Positions 1-7,166 are shown, counted from the stretch's first letter. The stretch is DNA of 64,000 nt from an uncultured Christensenellaceae bacterium (GCA_910586825.1 CAJUJF010000007.1:1-64000); one strand, 5' to 3'. A program made the numbers and translations. Notes: generated by a model not told the origin, from the letters alone.

Positions 1-54
1 AGCGCCAGCCTGTCACGCTGGAGGTCGACGGTTCGAGCCCGTTTTGGGTCGCCA
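1..54 (+). tRNA. tRNA-Asp (GTC), 5' end outside the window
   Basis: The 3' part of a tRNA is present. The anticodon stem is ccagc/gctgg (5-9 and 17-21) and the seven-base loop carries GTC at 12-14. The T arm has TTCGAGC in its loop, the 3' acceptor strand is 44-50, the discriminator base is G (51, as expected for tRNA-Asp), and CCA is encoded at 52-54. The 5' acceptor and D arm lie before base 1. Confidence 0.93.
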
Positions 55-60
55 TAATTC

Positions 61-90
61 GGGAGCCTTATTCACGGGAATGAGGCTCCC
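61..90. repeat. Hairpin in the spacer between two tRNA genes
   Basis: The sequence gggagcct pairs perfectly with aggctccc across a 14-base loop, between tRNA-Asp and tRNA-Phe. There is no T-tract after it, so it is more likely a processing or pausing structure in the tRNA precursor than a terminator. Confidence 0.5.
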
Positions 91-108
91 GCCTTGAAAA
101 AGGCTTAT

Positions 109-184
109 GCCTTGGTAGCTCAGATGGTAGAGCAACGGACTGAAAATCCGTCTGTCGGTGGTTCGATTCCGCCCCAAGGCACCA
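109..184 (+). tRNA. tRNA-Phe (GAA)
   Basis: This is a full cloverleaf of 76 bases including encoded CCA (182-184). The acceptor strands gccttgg/ccaaggc pair fully. The D arm reads GCTCAGATGGTAGAGC, the anticodon loop is ctGAAaa, and the T loop is TTCGATT. It is the second gene of a four-tRNA cluster that ends at the terminator near 376-412. Confidence 0.97.
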
Positions 185-188
185 CCTT

Positions 189-264
189 GCCGGTGTAGCT
201 CAATCGGCAGAGCAGCTGATTTGTAATCAGCAGGTTGTTGGTTCGATTCCGATCACCGGCTCCA
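189..264 (+). tRNA. tRNA-Thr (TGT)
   Basis: This is a 76-base cloverleaf with acceptor gccggtg/caccggc, D arm GCTCAATCGGCAGAGC, anticodon stem ctgat/atcag and loop ttTGTaa, T loop TTCGATT, discriminator T and encoded CCA (262-264). It starts four bases after the tRNA-Phe CCA, so the two are co-transcribed. Confidence 0.97.
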
Positions 265-289
265 CCGACCATTCTAAAATTTTATATAT

Positions 290-374
290 GGGAAGATTCC
301 AGAGCGGCCAAATGGATCAGACTGTAAATCTGACGTCTACGACTTCGGTGGTTCGAATCCACCTCTTCCCACCA
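290..374 (+). tRNA. tRNA-Tyr (GTA)
   Basis: This is a class II tRNA of 85 bases with the long variable arm expected for bacterial tRNA-Tyr. The acceptor strands are gggaaga/tcttccc, the anticodon loop is ctGTAaa within cagac/... stems, the T loop is TTCGAAT, and CCA is encoded at 372-374. It is the last tRNA before the terminator and marks the edge of the AT-rich accessory region. Confidence 0.97.
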
Positions 375-375
375 A

Positions 376-412
376 AATAAACACCTTTTGGGGTGTTTAT
401 TTGTTTTTAGCG
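376..412 (+). terminator. Rho-independent terminator of the tRNA cluster
   Basis: aaataaacacc pairs with ggggtgtttattt around a short T loop and is followed by gttttt. It lies immediately after the tRNA-Tyr CCA. Confidence 0.85.
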
Positions 413-446
413 CTTTTAAACGGTGTTTTTTGCCGTTTTTACATAG

Positions 447-510
447 CGCCGAGCGTGGAAAAGGGCGAATCGCCAAGCGGTTTAGCGGCGAACGCCCTTT
501 CCGCTCGGCG
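447..510. repeat. Inverted-repeat element, about 64 bp
   Basis: The outer arms cgccgagcg and cgctcggcg are exact reverse complements. After a few unpaired bases the inner arms aaagggcg and cgcccttt also pair, and a smaller CGCC/GGCG pair lies within. There is no T-tract, so it does not look like a terminator. It could be a REP/MITE-like element or a palindromic remnant. Confidence 0.5.
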
Positions 511-544
511 TTCAAATTACTTTTTTAGTTGATTTCTTTCAGTT

Positions 545-602
545 CAGGCGTGAGCTTGTCCGCGCGGCGCAGCCGCGCGCTTGTCAAGACAAGCTCACGC
601 CT
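545..602. repeat. Second inverted-repeat element with nested palindrome
   Basis: The arm aggcgtgagcttgtc (546-560) is matched by gacaagctcacgcct (588-602). Inside it a GC-only stem, cgcgcggc/gccgcgcg, forms around gca. It stops 14 bases short of the end of the Mrr-type nuclease gene, which reads toward it, so on the minus strand it may also help end that transcript. Confidence 0.5.
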
Positions 603-615
603 AAATGCCATTTTA

Positions 616-2220
616 CTATACTTCGCTTAATTTTTCTATAAGTTTATCTCTATCCCAAAGTATGACATTATTTGCGGCGGCAAGCTCTTTTGCGCTTTTT
701 GTAAAATAATTATTTGTTACGACATAACAAAGCGTTGCATTATAAATTTTTGCGCCCCCGACAACTTCCATTATTGCGTGATTTCCAACTGCTTGGCTAT
801 AATGTTTAGCCTGTATTGCAAGAGTTTGACTACCCTTTTTTGCTATAACATCAACGCCTTGGTCTCCGCTCAGCTTAGTGCTTTCTGCTTGATAACCTAA
901 ATTTTTAAATAATTCTGTAACAAAACTTTCAAATTGCGCCCCATCCATATTATCAATTTCAAGCATAGTATATTTATGCCCACTGTGATATTTTCCGCTT
1001 TTTAAATTTTCAATTTGCTCTTTATCAATTAAGTCATTTAATATTTGTTCAGCTTCAAGTTTTTTATTATAATAAATGTTTAAATAAGGTGTTGAAATAT
1101 GTTCTTTTGAGTACTCAATAATTAAATACCAAGTTATTATATCGTCCTTATCAAATATTCTTGATTGGTATAATGCAGTTATAATTTCTTCTGCTGTCAT
1201 ATTAACAAAATCATTGAGTTCAGCTCCATTTTTTGTTTGCTCATTTGATAACATATTGTTTGAGTTATAAGTTAAATCAAAAAGTTTAGATTTTATCAAA
1301 TCAACTTGCTTAATAATGCTCTGAAGTTTTAAACAGCGAAACAAAAATAGAAATGCAGTAAATTCTGCTTTCTCTATCCATTCTGATTTTTCTGCCAAAG
1401 TCTCATTTTGTTTAATGATATTTTGTCGTTTTAAAAGCAAAAATATATTCTCCAATTCTTGAAAATTCTTGCGTGAAATCTCCCCTAAAATATTTTTACT
1501 AATTTTCATTTCTTTAACAAATACCGAATAGTCGGTTTGTGGGATAAGTTCTATGGTTGGTGAATTAAATTCAGTTTCAGAATTAGAATTAGTAACAGCC
1601 CATTCCCAATGATATCTTTTCGCCTCGAATGATTTATATGTTTTTGTTGTTACCGTGTGTTTTTGGGTTGGAAAACAAAAGGATTCTAAATTAAAAATAT
1701 TTGCAGTTATATCAATATTATTGTTGATTATTTCAATAAGTTCATTATTTTTAGAATAAGTCTCGTATAGTTGATTAGTTAGTAGCGCAACGCAATTTAA
1801 TTCTTCCATACTCGGTGTATCAAATTTTAAAATTTCTGTTGCTAAGGCATTTTTTAGAGAAAATTGTTCAGAGTGTTTTTGCTTTTCTAATCGTACTAAA
1901 TAATTTTTAATTTTAATTTCATCAGACGATTTCAACATTTTAATATTTAAAAATATAAGAATAACAAATATGGCATAGCAAATTACTATGCATAATAAAT
2001 AGAAAGCCAAAAGCTCAATTACATTATCAAGTAATCCATAGTGAATTGCAATGATAGTTACAGCAACTAACATCGGCAGCATTAAAATGCTAATAGTTAA
2101 AGAAATTTTACTTTGTGTTTTTATTTTTTTTAAATATGAACTTTTTTGTTCTGCTGATAAATTTTTATATTGTTCTTCAATTATTGGGTCAAAAATTTTG
2201 CTTTTCATTTTAATTTCCAT
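616..2220 (-). CDS. Membrane-anchored Mrr-type restriction endonuclease-like protein
   Basis: The 534-residue protein has two predicted membrane helices near residues 33-58 and 68-93, then about 300 residues of helical, poorly recognised sequence, and a C-terminal Mrr-type nuclease domain from about residue 415. The PD-(D/E)XK pattern is visible there: QFESFV helix, GDQGVDVI with the metal-binding Asp, and AIQAKHY as the (E/Q)xK motif. Family knowledge says such domains cleave DNA, often modified DNA; membrane anchoring suggests attack on incoming DNA, which is inference. It has no methyltransferase neighbour, which fits type IV-like action. Codons are strongly AT-rich, unlike the chromosome around it, suggesting transfer. 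The ATG at 2220 has no clear ribosome binding site; a second ATG four codons on (2208) is an alternative start. Confidence 0.8.
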   Translation of the reverse strand: MEIKMKSKIFDPIIEEQYKNLSAEQKSSYLKKIKTQSKISLTISILMLPMLVAVTIIAIHYGLLDNVIELLAFYLLCIVICYAIFVILIFLNIKMLKSSDEIKIKNYLVRLEKQKHSEQFSLKNALATEILKFDTPSMEELNCVALLTNQLYETYSKNNELIEIINNNIDITANIFNLESFCFPTQKHTVTTKTYKSFEAKRYHWEWAVTNSNSETEFNSPTIELIPQTDYSVFVKEMKISKNILGEISRKNFQELENIFLLLKRQNIIKQNETLAEKSEWIEKAEFTAFLFLFRCLKLQSIIKQVDLIKSKLFDLTYNSNNMLSNEQTKNGAELNDFVNMTAEEIITALYQSRIFDKDDIITWYLIIEYSKEHISTPYLNIYYNKKLEAEQILNDLIDKEQIENLKSGKYHSGHKYTMLEIDNMDGAQFESFVTELFKNLGYQAESTKLSGDQGVDVIAKKGSQTLAIQAKHYSQAVGNHAIMEVVGGAKIYNATLCYVVTNNYFTKSAKELAAANNVILWDRDKLIEKLSEV

Positions 2221-2280
2221 TTTGTAAAAATTAATGCCGTCCCCAAAGTGAACGGCATACAGAATGCTCGTTCGCTTTGT

Positions 2281-2384
2281 TGCGACACAAATTTACATAA
2301 ATACTTCTCAGGAAATATAAATGCGAAAACGATACATTACTGCCAATGTATAGTTTTCCTAAGAAATATGAAATTTATGTCGCA
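2281..2384. repeat. Long imperfect palindrome between divergent accessory genes
   Basis: The outer arms tgcgacacaaattt (2281-2294) and aaatttatgtcgca (2371-2384) match at 13 of 14 positions in inverted orientation. Further in, ttctcaggaaa pairs with ttttcctaagaa, and gatacatt pairs with aatgtata around a short centre near 2341. The left arm has extra bases. The element occupies the shared upstream region of the nuclease gene and the gene at 2476, so it may be a regulatory site, a structured RNA or a MITE. Confidence 0.5.
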
Positions 2385-2475
2385 GAAATATTTTAGCATT
2401 GATACAAATTAAAAGCAAGTAATAAGTTTTATTAAATCAGTTACAGTTTATATTTATACCGTAAGGAGTTAAGTT

Positions 2476-3315
2476 ATGGATAAAACAACTAACAAGACAA
2501 AAAGTAAAAATGAAGTCAAGCAATTTGTTGAAAAGTATAATATTAAAAGTTTCTACGATAATAAGTTGTTTGAAAAATGCACATCAACAATTAATACATA
2601 TAAATCCGTTAACTCTTTGGTAGAAGCTTTAATAAACAGCTTAGATTTCGATAGACCTGATGGATACTGGTATAACGAAGCAACTTCTATTTTATATATT
2701 TTTGAACATTTTTCGTTTGATTGTTCAGTCAATATTAAGCACGGCGGTTCTACTTTAAGGTTGAACAGAAACAAAGTTTCTAATGAAATAAACAAAGAGA
2801 TTGAAAATACGCAATCAAAGTATAGTAGTGTAAAAGTTATTGAACAAGGCATAGGCATTAAAAACGGAAATACAATAACATATAAAATGGGTGAGTATGG
2901 CGATATATACAGAAATATTTATATTGAAAATTTTTATTATGGATATAAAGGACACGCAGAAAATTTACAAAAATATATTGAACATTGCTTGAAAGAAATT
3001 AAAGTAACACCAAACAAGATTGTAACTACATTTTTAATTGAAGATGTAACTATGTGTGGCACCTATTATAACAATAATAAATGTATGGGCGAACCTGTAA
3101 ACTTACTTATGACTAAACAATTTGTCGAAGCATTCAAAAATTCTAAAATCGATTATGTATTCTTCGGTAGCTATCAAGGCATTTCTTTTTGCGACAGGTC
3201 AATTATTAATTGTGTTTTAGACAAGTTTATAGATTTAACAAACAAAGAACTTTATATTTTACCTTCTATGTTTAATATTACTTCTGCTACAAAAATTGAT
3301 ATTTCAAAAATGTAG
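2476..3315 (+). CDS. Unknown protein of the accessory island
   Basis: I do not recognise this 279-residue soluble protein. It has no signal peptide or membrane segment. It is rich in Asn, Lys, Ile and Tyr, matching the AT-rich island rather than the chromosome. A strong ribosome binding site (aaggag at 2462) precedes the ATG. A segment near residues 60-90 with acidic and aromatic residues (YIFEHFSFD) could be part of an enzyme core, but I cannot assign a fold. It is transcribed away from the Mrr-type nuclease gene across the palindrome at 2281-2384. Their shared composition suggests they arrived together, possibly as a defence module; that is inference. Confidence 0.7.
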   Translation: MDKTTNKTKSKNEVKQFVEKYNIKSFYDNKLFEKCTSTINTYKSVNSLVEALINSLDFDRPDGYWYNEATSILYIFEHFSFDCSVNIKHGGSTLRLNRNKVSNEINKEIENTQSKYSSVKVIEQGIGIKNGNTITYKMGEYGDIYRNIYIENFYYGYKGHAENLQKYIEHCLKEIKVTPNKIVTTFLIEDVTMCGTYYNNNKCMGEPVNLLMTKQFVEAFKNSKIDYVFFGSYQGISFCDRSIINCVLDKFIDLTNKELYILPSMFNITSATKIDISKM

Positions 3316-3436
3316 CTTTTAAATTTTCGGTTCGATTTAGGTCAATGTTTGTCCACCAGTGTCGTTAAAGTTTGAATACCTAAAAACGGAATACATTTCG
3401 TGAACGGTGTCGCGGACTTTATCGCATACCAGTAAA

Positions 3437-3470
3437 GAAAAAGCATAAGGCAAACGCCTTGTGCTTTTTC
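3437..3470 (+). terminator. Terminator downstream of the island gene
   Basis: gaaaaagcataaggc pairs with gccttgtgctttttc around aaac, one mismatch in the stem, with A- and T-rich flanks so it could work in both directions. The rest of 3316-3497 shows no gene; the string ggttcga at 3330 and ccacca at 3353 superficially recall a tRNA 3' end but do not form one. Confidence 0.8.
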
Positions 3471-3497
3471 TATGCTATAACCGGCAATGTAATATTT

Positions 3498-3680
3498 TTA
3501 ATAATCAAACAATCGTCCGTTGTCGTTCCATTCTCCGTACATTATGCCTTGCCGTGTATGTTCTATAAATTTTTGTAAACGGCTTTGAAAAAGTTCGGTC
3601 TGCTTTTTCTTAATTTGAATTGTATCGATTCTAACACGCTGATATAACGGCGGAAAATTTAAAAAGTTATCTTTTCCGTC
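3498..3680 (-). pseudogene. C-terminal fragment of an unrecognised protein
   Basis: An open frame of 60 codons ends with TAA at 3498-3500 but has no ATG, GTG or TTG near its beginning and is closed upstream by TAA at 3681-3683. It reads as ordinary soluble protein, ending in GEWNDNGRLFDY. This looks like the tail of a gene whose front has been lost. It directly abuts and slightly overlaps the end of the broken membrane-protein gene upstream of it. I cannot name the family. Confidence 0.45.
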
Positions 3681-4421
3681 TTATCCATTTGATAAGATAA
3701 ACCGCAATTATGACTGCAACCGGTAGGTTAACTGAAAATAACAGAATTACGCCGATCAATACATAAATTCCCTGTTCCAGAATTGTCGTCAATACGATTG
3801 CAACAATTAAAAACGCTATTGCAATGACGCACAGTATTCGCCAAATTTTAGGGTTTTTGCAACGGGTTTCTGTTTAAAAAATGCGGTTTCTATTTCATAT
3901 CTTGCATCGAGCTTGTAAATATCTTCCGTAAAAGGCTGGTTAACCGCAACAAAATTTCCGTCAATTTTGATTCTGATTTTATCAAGTTTTTTCAGATATC
4001 GGAATTCATTGATATCAAAGAGATAGTCGGTAGTAAACGTCTTGTTGTTATCGTTTAACGTATACGAAAGGGTTAACGCGTATCCTTTATTCAGATTACC
4101 GCCTTTGCTGTGACTGACGATTTTATAATCGGTTATTGTTGCCGTGGTTTCTATACTTGATTTTTTGGCTTTGTTTAATCTCACCCAACCGTAAATTTGT
4201 TTGACGCCCATCACGAGGGGAACCGTGTCGACGGCTATGGGAATAAGTCCGAAGAAAATTATGGGGATCAGAATATAGCCGTTAGCGAAATCTTTCGGTG
4301 CGCTTGCAATCATAATAGAGACGGGCACGGCAATTCCTATCGCAACAAAAATAATTCCCGCCGTCAACAGCATAACGATTGTTGACACGGAGTATCGTTT
4401 TCTGTGTACTTCTTTTTTCAT
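3681..4421 (-). pseudogene. DUF3592-like membrane protein with a one-base frameshift
   Basis: Read from a good site (gggag, ATG at 4421), the gene encodes two membrane helices (residues about 15-38 and 48-70), then a small beta-rich domain with RIKIDGNFVAV resembling DUF3592, and stops at 3816 after 201 residues. A second frame continues without interruption to TAA at 3681-3683 and encodes two more hydrophobic helices (ILCVIAIAFLIVAIV and about 20 residues later VILLFSV...VAVIIAVYLI) ending in WIRRKR. Adding one A to the five-A run read at 3854-3858 joins them as KPVAKNPKIW. The original protein was probably about 247 residues with four helices. It may be a true mutation, phase variation or a sequencing error. 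Confidence 0.7.
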
Positions 4422-4530
4422 ATTGAAATACTCCCGATGGAAACGATTATAACGTATTTTTTACGATAATGCAACCGTCTGAAATAATATTTACAATCAC
4501 GTATACTGAATTTTTTTATGGAATTTATGT

Positions 4531-4559
4531 TTGAAAAATACGTTCGGTTATGTTATAAT
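4531..4559 (+). promoter_or_regulatory. SigA promoter for the isochorismatase-like gene
   Basis: TTGAAA (4531-4536), 17-base spacer, extended -10 TGtTATAAT with TATAAT at 4554-4559. It lies 42 bases before the ATG at 4602. Confidence 0.85.
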
Positions 4560-4601
4560 GGGTTTGCTTAAAAGGCGAAAAAAGAATACGGAGAGGGCAG
4601 T

Positions 4602-5102
4602 ATGGACGGCAAGGCATTGGTTGTGATCGACATCCAAAACGACATAACGAAAAATTACAAGGAAATCATCGACAATATCAACGCCGCCGTTGATTGGGCT
4701 GCGGAACGGAAGATTCATATCGTCTATATCAAACACAACAACTTATCCGCCGGTACCCGAACGTTTAAGCCCGATACGCGGGGAGCGGAGTTGGTGTCCG
4801 ACATGAAAATCGCGTCCGAAAACATTTTTGTAAAAAGCAAGGGCAACGCTTTGACAAGCGAAGGCTTTGCCGCGTTTATCGTCGAAAACGGCGTGAATGA
4901 GTTTTATATTGCGGGCGCGGACGCCGTCGCTTGCGTAAAATCGACTTGCTATAATATGGCAAAGAACGGGTACGCGGTTCACGTGCTGTCCGATTGCATT
5001 ACGAGTTACGATAAAAAGAAAATTCCCGAAATGCTGAGCTATTATGAGCGAAACGGTTGCCGTATCGAAACGTTGAAGAGCGTTTTATCGAAAAACGTAT
5101 AA
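4602..5102 (+). CDS. Isochorismatase-family cysteine hydrolase
   Basis: The 166-residue protein is a complete single-domain member of the isochorismatase/nicotinamidase fold. The opening strand ALVVIDIQND carries the catalytic Asp. A Lys lies in FVKSKGNAL, and the nucleophile region AVACVKSTCYN holds the Cys after the cis-peptide loop. The family hydrolyses C-N or vinyl-ether bonds of small molecules; the substrate here cannot be told. The C-terminal part lacks the usual nicotinamidase zinc motif DxHxxxH, so nicotinamidase activity is unlikely. The ATG at 4602 follows ggagagg. The upstream promoter is close to consensus. The next gene starts 119 bases later with its own ribosome binding site. 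Confidence 0.85.
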   Translation: MDGKALVVIDIQNDITKNYKEIIDNINAAVDWAAERKIHIVYIKHNNLSAGTRTFKPDTRGAELVSDMKIASENIFVKSKGNALTSEGFAAFIVENGVNEFYIAGADAVACVKSTCYNMAKNGYAVHVLSDCITSYDKKKIPEMLSYYERNGCRIETLKSVLSKNV

Positions 5103-5221
5103 AGCGACCGATTGATTGAAAAAGCCGTATCCCTTTTTTTGGCAATGTCGGGATTGTACCGTTGCGGCGGCAATGCAAAAGGGGCGGGGATTTTTACAAA
5201 AACAAGGAAAAAGGAATCGGT

Positions 5222-5782
5222 ATGGATAACGCATTGGAAACCAAATATGCCTTTGTCAAACAAGAAGTCGTGAGATACGACACGAAGAATCCGATCGAAT
5301 TGGCGGCGGATATCATGAAAAAAAACCTTATCGGCATTCACGGACCCGAACATCATTTTCTGGACGGAGCCGCATTTTTAGCGGCGTATAAAAACGCGGG
5401 CGGTGAGATCGACCTCGAAGACTGTTTGGAAGAGCTCGCGAGGCGGGCGATCCGGATGCCCGGCGCGATGTGCGGGCATTGGGGGATATGTGGTTCGGTT
5501 GCATCGATCGGCGCGGCTTTTTCGATTATTCACGGGACAAGCCCTTTAAGCACGGACGAGCACTATAAAAACAACATGGAATATACGAGTTCCGTGCTGT
5601 CGGATATGAGCAAGATCGGCGGGGCGCGGTGTTGCAAACGGAACGCTTTCCTTGCGCTTTCCAAAGCGGTCGAATTTGCGAACGAAAAATACGGCGTTAA
5701 AATGGAAAACGGCAATGTCCGATGCGAATTTTCTTCCTTTAACCGACAATGCTTGGGGTCCGCCTGTCCTTTTCACGGATAG
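5222..5782 (+). CDS. DUF5714-type cysteine-rich protein
   Basis: The 186-residue protein begins at the ATG after aaagga; an in-frame ATG at 5162 has no ribosome binding site and would add an unlikely basic leader. It contains conserved-looking Cys and His residues: HGPEHHFLDG near residue 40, CGHWGICG near 85, GARCCKRN near 138, and a C-terminal CLGSACPFHG. This pattern matches the DUF5714 family, which is sometimes fused to methyltransferases and probably binds metal; its reaction is unknown to me. It is followed 39 bases later by a small membrane protein on the same strand, with which it may be co-transcribed. Confidence 0.75.
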   Translation: MDNALETKYAFVKQEVVRYDTKNPIELAADIMKKNLIGIHGPEHHFLDGAAFLAAYKNAGGEIDLEDCLEELARRAIRMPGAMCGHWGICGSVASIGAAFSIIHGTSPLSTDEHYKNNMEYTSSVLSDMSKIGGARCCKRNAFLALSKAVEFANEKYGVKMENGNVRCEFSSFNRQCLGSACPFHG

Positions 5783-5821
5783 CGTTTCAGGCTGAAAAAC
5801 GTTTGCGCGCGGAGGTGCTTT

Positions 5822-6259
5822 ATGGGTTGGTTCAACTATTTCGGGCTTGCCGTCATGGCGGTCGTCATGATCCCGAATATCGTTTATGCGGCAGTGCAAA
5901 AAGACGCCGCGGTCGACCGTTACCGAAATAAGGCGGCGTATCTTGCCGAACAGATCGGGCGGTACGGCTGTTTCGTTTTGATGATATTCAACGTTCCGTA
6001 TACCTACTTCAATTTTTGGTTCGCGCATGCGCTTACGGTGTATCTGTGCGTAAACGGCGGACTGTGCGTTGCTTATCTGGCGTTTTGGGCGATTTTCCGG
6101 AACAAAAACGGGAAATTGAAAGCGTTATCGCTATCCGTCATTCCGTCGTGTATTTTTCTGTTCAGCGGCGTCGTGTTGGCGAGTATTCCGCTGATTGCTT
6201 TCGCAATCGTATTTTCCGTCACGCATATTCTGATAAGCTATAAAAATATCGGCGAATAG
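5822..6259 (+). CDS. Small integral membrane protein, unknown
   Basis: The 145-residue protein has four predicted membrane helices (about residues 3-24, 46-66, 70-92 and 105-137) with short polar loops. A strong ribosome binding site (ggaggtg) precedes the ATG. No catalytic motif is visible. It is the last gene before a bidirectional terminator at 6281-6316. Confidence 0.7.
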   Translation: MGWFNYFGLAVMAVVMIPNIVYAAVQKDAAVDRYRNKAAYLAEQIGRYGCFVLMIFNVPYTYFNFWFAHALTVYLCVNGGLCVAYLAFWAIFRNKNGKLKALSLSVIPSCIFLFSGVVLASIPLIAFAIVFSVTHILISYKNIGE

Positions 6260-6280
6260 GGGACCATTGTCATAGAAAAT

Positions 6281-6316
6281 AAAAGACGGAGTAAACGCTG
6301 GTTTACTCCGTCTTTT
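6281..6316. terminator. Bidirectional terminator between convergent genes
   Basis: aaaagacggagtaaac pairs perfectly with gtttactccgtctttt around gctg. It serves the membrane protein gene on the plus strand and the XRE regulator on the minus strand. Confidence 0.9.
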
Positions 6317-6332
6317 CAACCGTCTTTAAAAA

Positions 6333-6533
6333 TCAACCTTTCAGCAATTCGTCTACCGTAATGCCGAAATACTCCGCGATCGCGAGAATTTGTTGGATCG
6401 AAGGCTCGCTGTAAGCAGTTTCCCAATGAGACAGCGTTTTGACCGTGACGCTCAGCCTCTCGGCAAGTTGCGCCTGCGACAAAGCGCAGAGTTTTCGCAA
6501 ATCCTTCAAATTTTTGGAAAATCCGTTCCGCAC
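6333..6533 (-). CDS. XRE/Cro-type transcriptional regulator
   Basis: The 66-residue protein is almost entirely one helix-turn-helix domain of the XRE family: LRKLCALSQAQLAERL, then VTVKTLSHWETAYSEPS as recognition region, then LLAIAEYF-like helix and VDELLKG. It starts at GTG (6531-6533) with no ribosome binding site. A -10 hexamer TACAAT (minus strand, 6540-6545) sits exactly six bases upstream of the start codon, so the transcript is probably leaderless. It faces a divergent membrane-protein gene whose promoter spacer is a perfect inverted repeat. The simplest reading is that this protein represses that gene and itself. Confidence 0.88.
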   Translation of the reverse strand: MRNGFSKNLKDLRKLCALSQAQLAERLSVTVKTLSHWETAYSEPSIQQILAIAEYFGITVDELLKG

Positions 6534-6539
6534 AATATT

Positions 6540-6594
6540 ATTGTATCAATATTTGAGAAAAATACTTGACAGTCTCAAATTTTGAGACTATAAT
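6540..6594. promoter_or_regulatory. Divergent promoters with two operators for the XRE regulator
   Basis: On the plus strand TTGACA (6566-6571) and TATAAT (6589-6594) are separated by 17 bases that are themselves a perfect inverted repeat, GTCTCAAA-T-TTTGAGAC (6572-6588). A second copy matching it at 13 of 17 positions lies at 6543-6559, centred 29 bp away, and overlaps the minus-strand -10 TACAAT (6540-6545) of the regulator. The two sites would let one protein switch off both promoters. Confidence 0.8.
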
Positions 6595-6623
6595 GAAGGT
6601 ATCAAACTTATGGAGAGGTGGAA

Positions 6624-7151
6624 ATGAAGACTTTTAAGATTTTGAGCAAGATTTGCAGAGCCACTGCGGCGGCGTTGTTTGCCGGAAGCGTATTGATTTG
6701 CGCGATCGTCAACAATGAAAAAGAGCTTGCGTTTATGGCAGTTGTGATCGGCTTGCTCACGAGCGCGACGGTGGGCGTGTTTATGACGGCGTGCAAAAAC
6801 GATGCGGTAAAGAAAATCGGGCACGGTTTTGCGATCGCCGCGTACACGATCGGATTGGCGTACGCGTTGCCGAATTTGGAAGATTCGGTGGGCGCGTTGT
6901 TTACGCTGTTTGCGTTCGTCGCGTTGGTTGCGTATTATTTGTGTCTCTTGGTGATCGTGATCATGAATCGCGGAATTCCCGATTCGATCGATCCCAGAGA
7001 GGACGTAAGAATCATCCGCGTAAAAGAATGGAAACAGATTCTGGACGAAGGGATCATCACCGAAGAGGAGTACGAAGAAAAACGCAGTCAGATTCTCGGG
7101 ATCAAATCGAAAGAAGCCAAAAAAGATCTGTCGGTTCAAAAGAAAGCGTAA
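6624..7151 (+). CDS. Membrane protein with C-terminal SHOCT domain
   Basis: The 175-residue protein has four predicted membrane helices (about residues 10-30, 36-56, 68-86 and 92-115) and a C-terminal SHOCT-type helical domain: EWKQILDEGIITEEEYEEKR followed by LGI. SHOCT is a short oligomerisation domain. The ATG at 6624 is chosen because ggagagg lies five bases upstream; a GTG two codons earlier overlaps that site. Its promoter contains the operator of the adjacent XRE regulator, so expression is probably conditional. The role is unknown. Confidence 0.78.
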   Translation: MKTFKILSKICRATAAALFAGSVLICAIVNNEKELAFMAVVIGLLTSATVGVFMTACKNDAVKKIGHGFAIAAYTIGLAYALPNLEDSVGALFTLFAFVALVAYYLCLLVIVIMNRGIPDSIDPREDVRIIRVKEWKQILDEGIITEEEYEEKRSQILGIKSKEAKKDLSVQKKA

Positions 7152-7166
7152 AAAAGATTCGCAATG

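Noticed and set aside
282..515. 77-residue open frame on the minus strand
   Set aside because: It is the antisense reading of the tRNA-Tyr gene and its terminator, giving the well-known spurious string around VDSNHRSRRRQIYS. It has no ribosome binding site.
2170..2412. 80-residue open frame on the plus strand across the island palindrome
   Set aside because: It overlaps the start of the nuclease gene on the other strand, has no ribosome binding site and is explained by the AT-rich palindrome.
3330..3358. Possible duplicated tRNA 3' end (ggttcga ... ccacca) as an attachment site for the island
   Set aside because: The spacing and the bases between the two strings do not match tRNA-Tyr or another tRNA here, so no direct repeat is supported.
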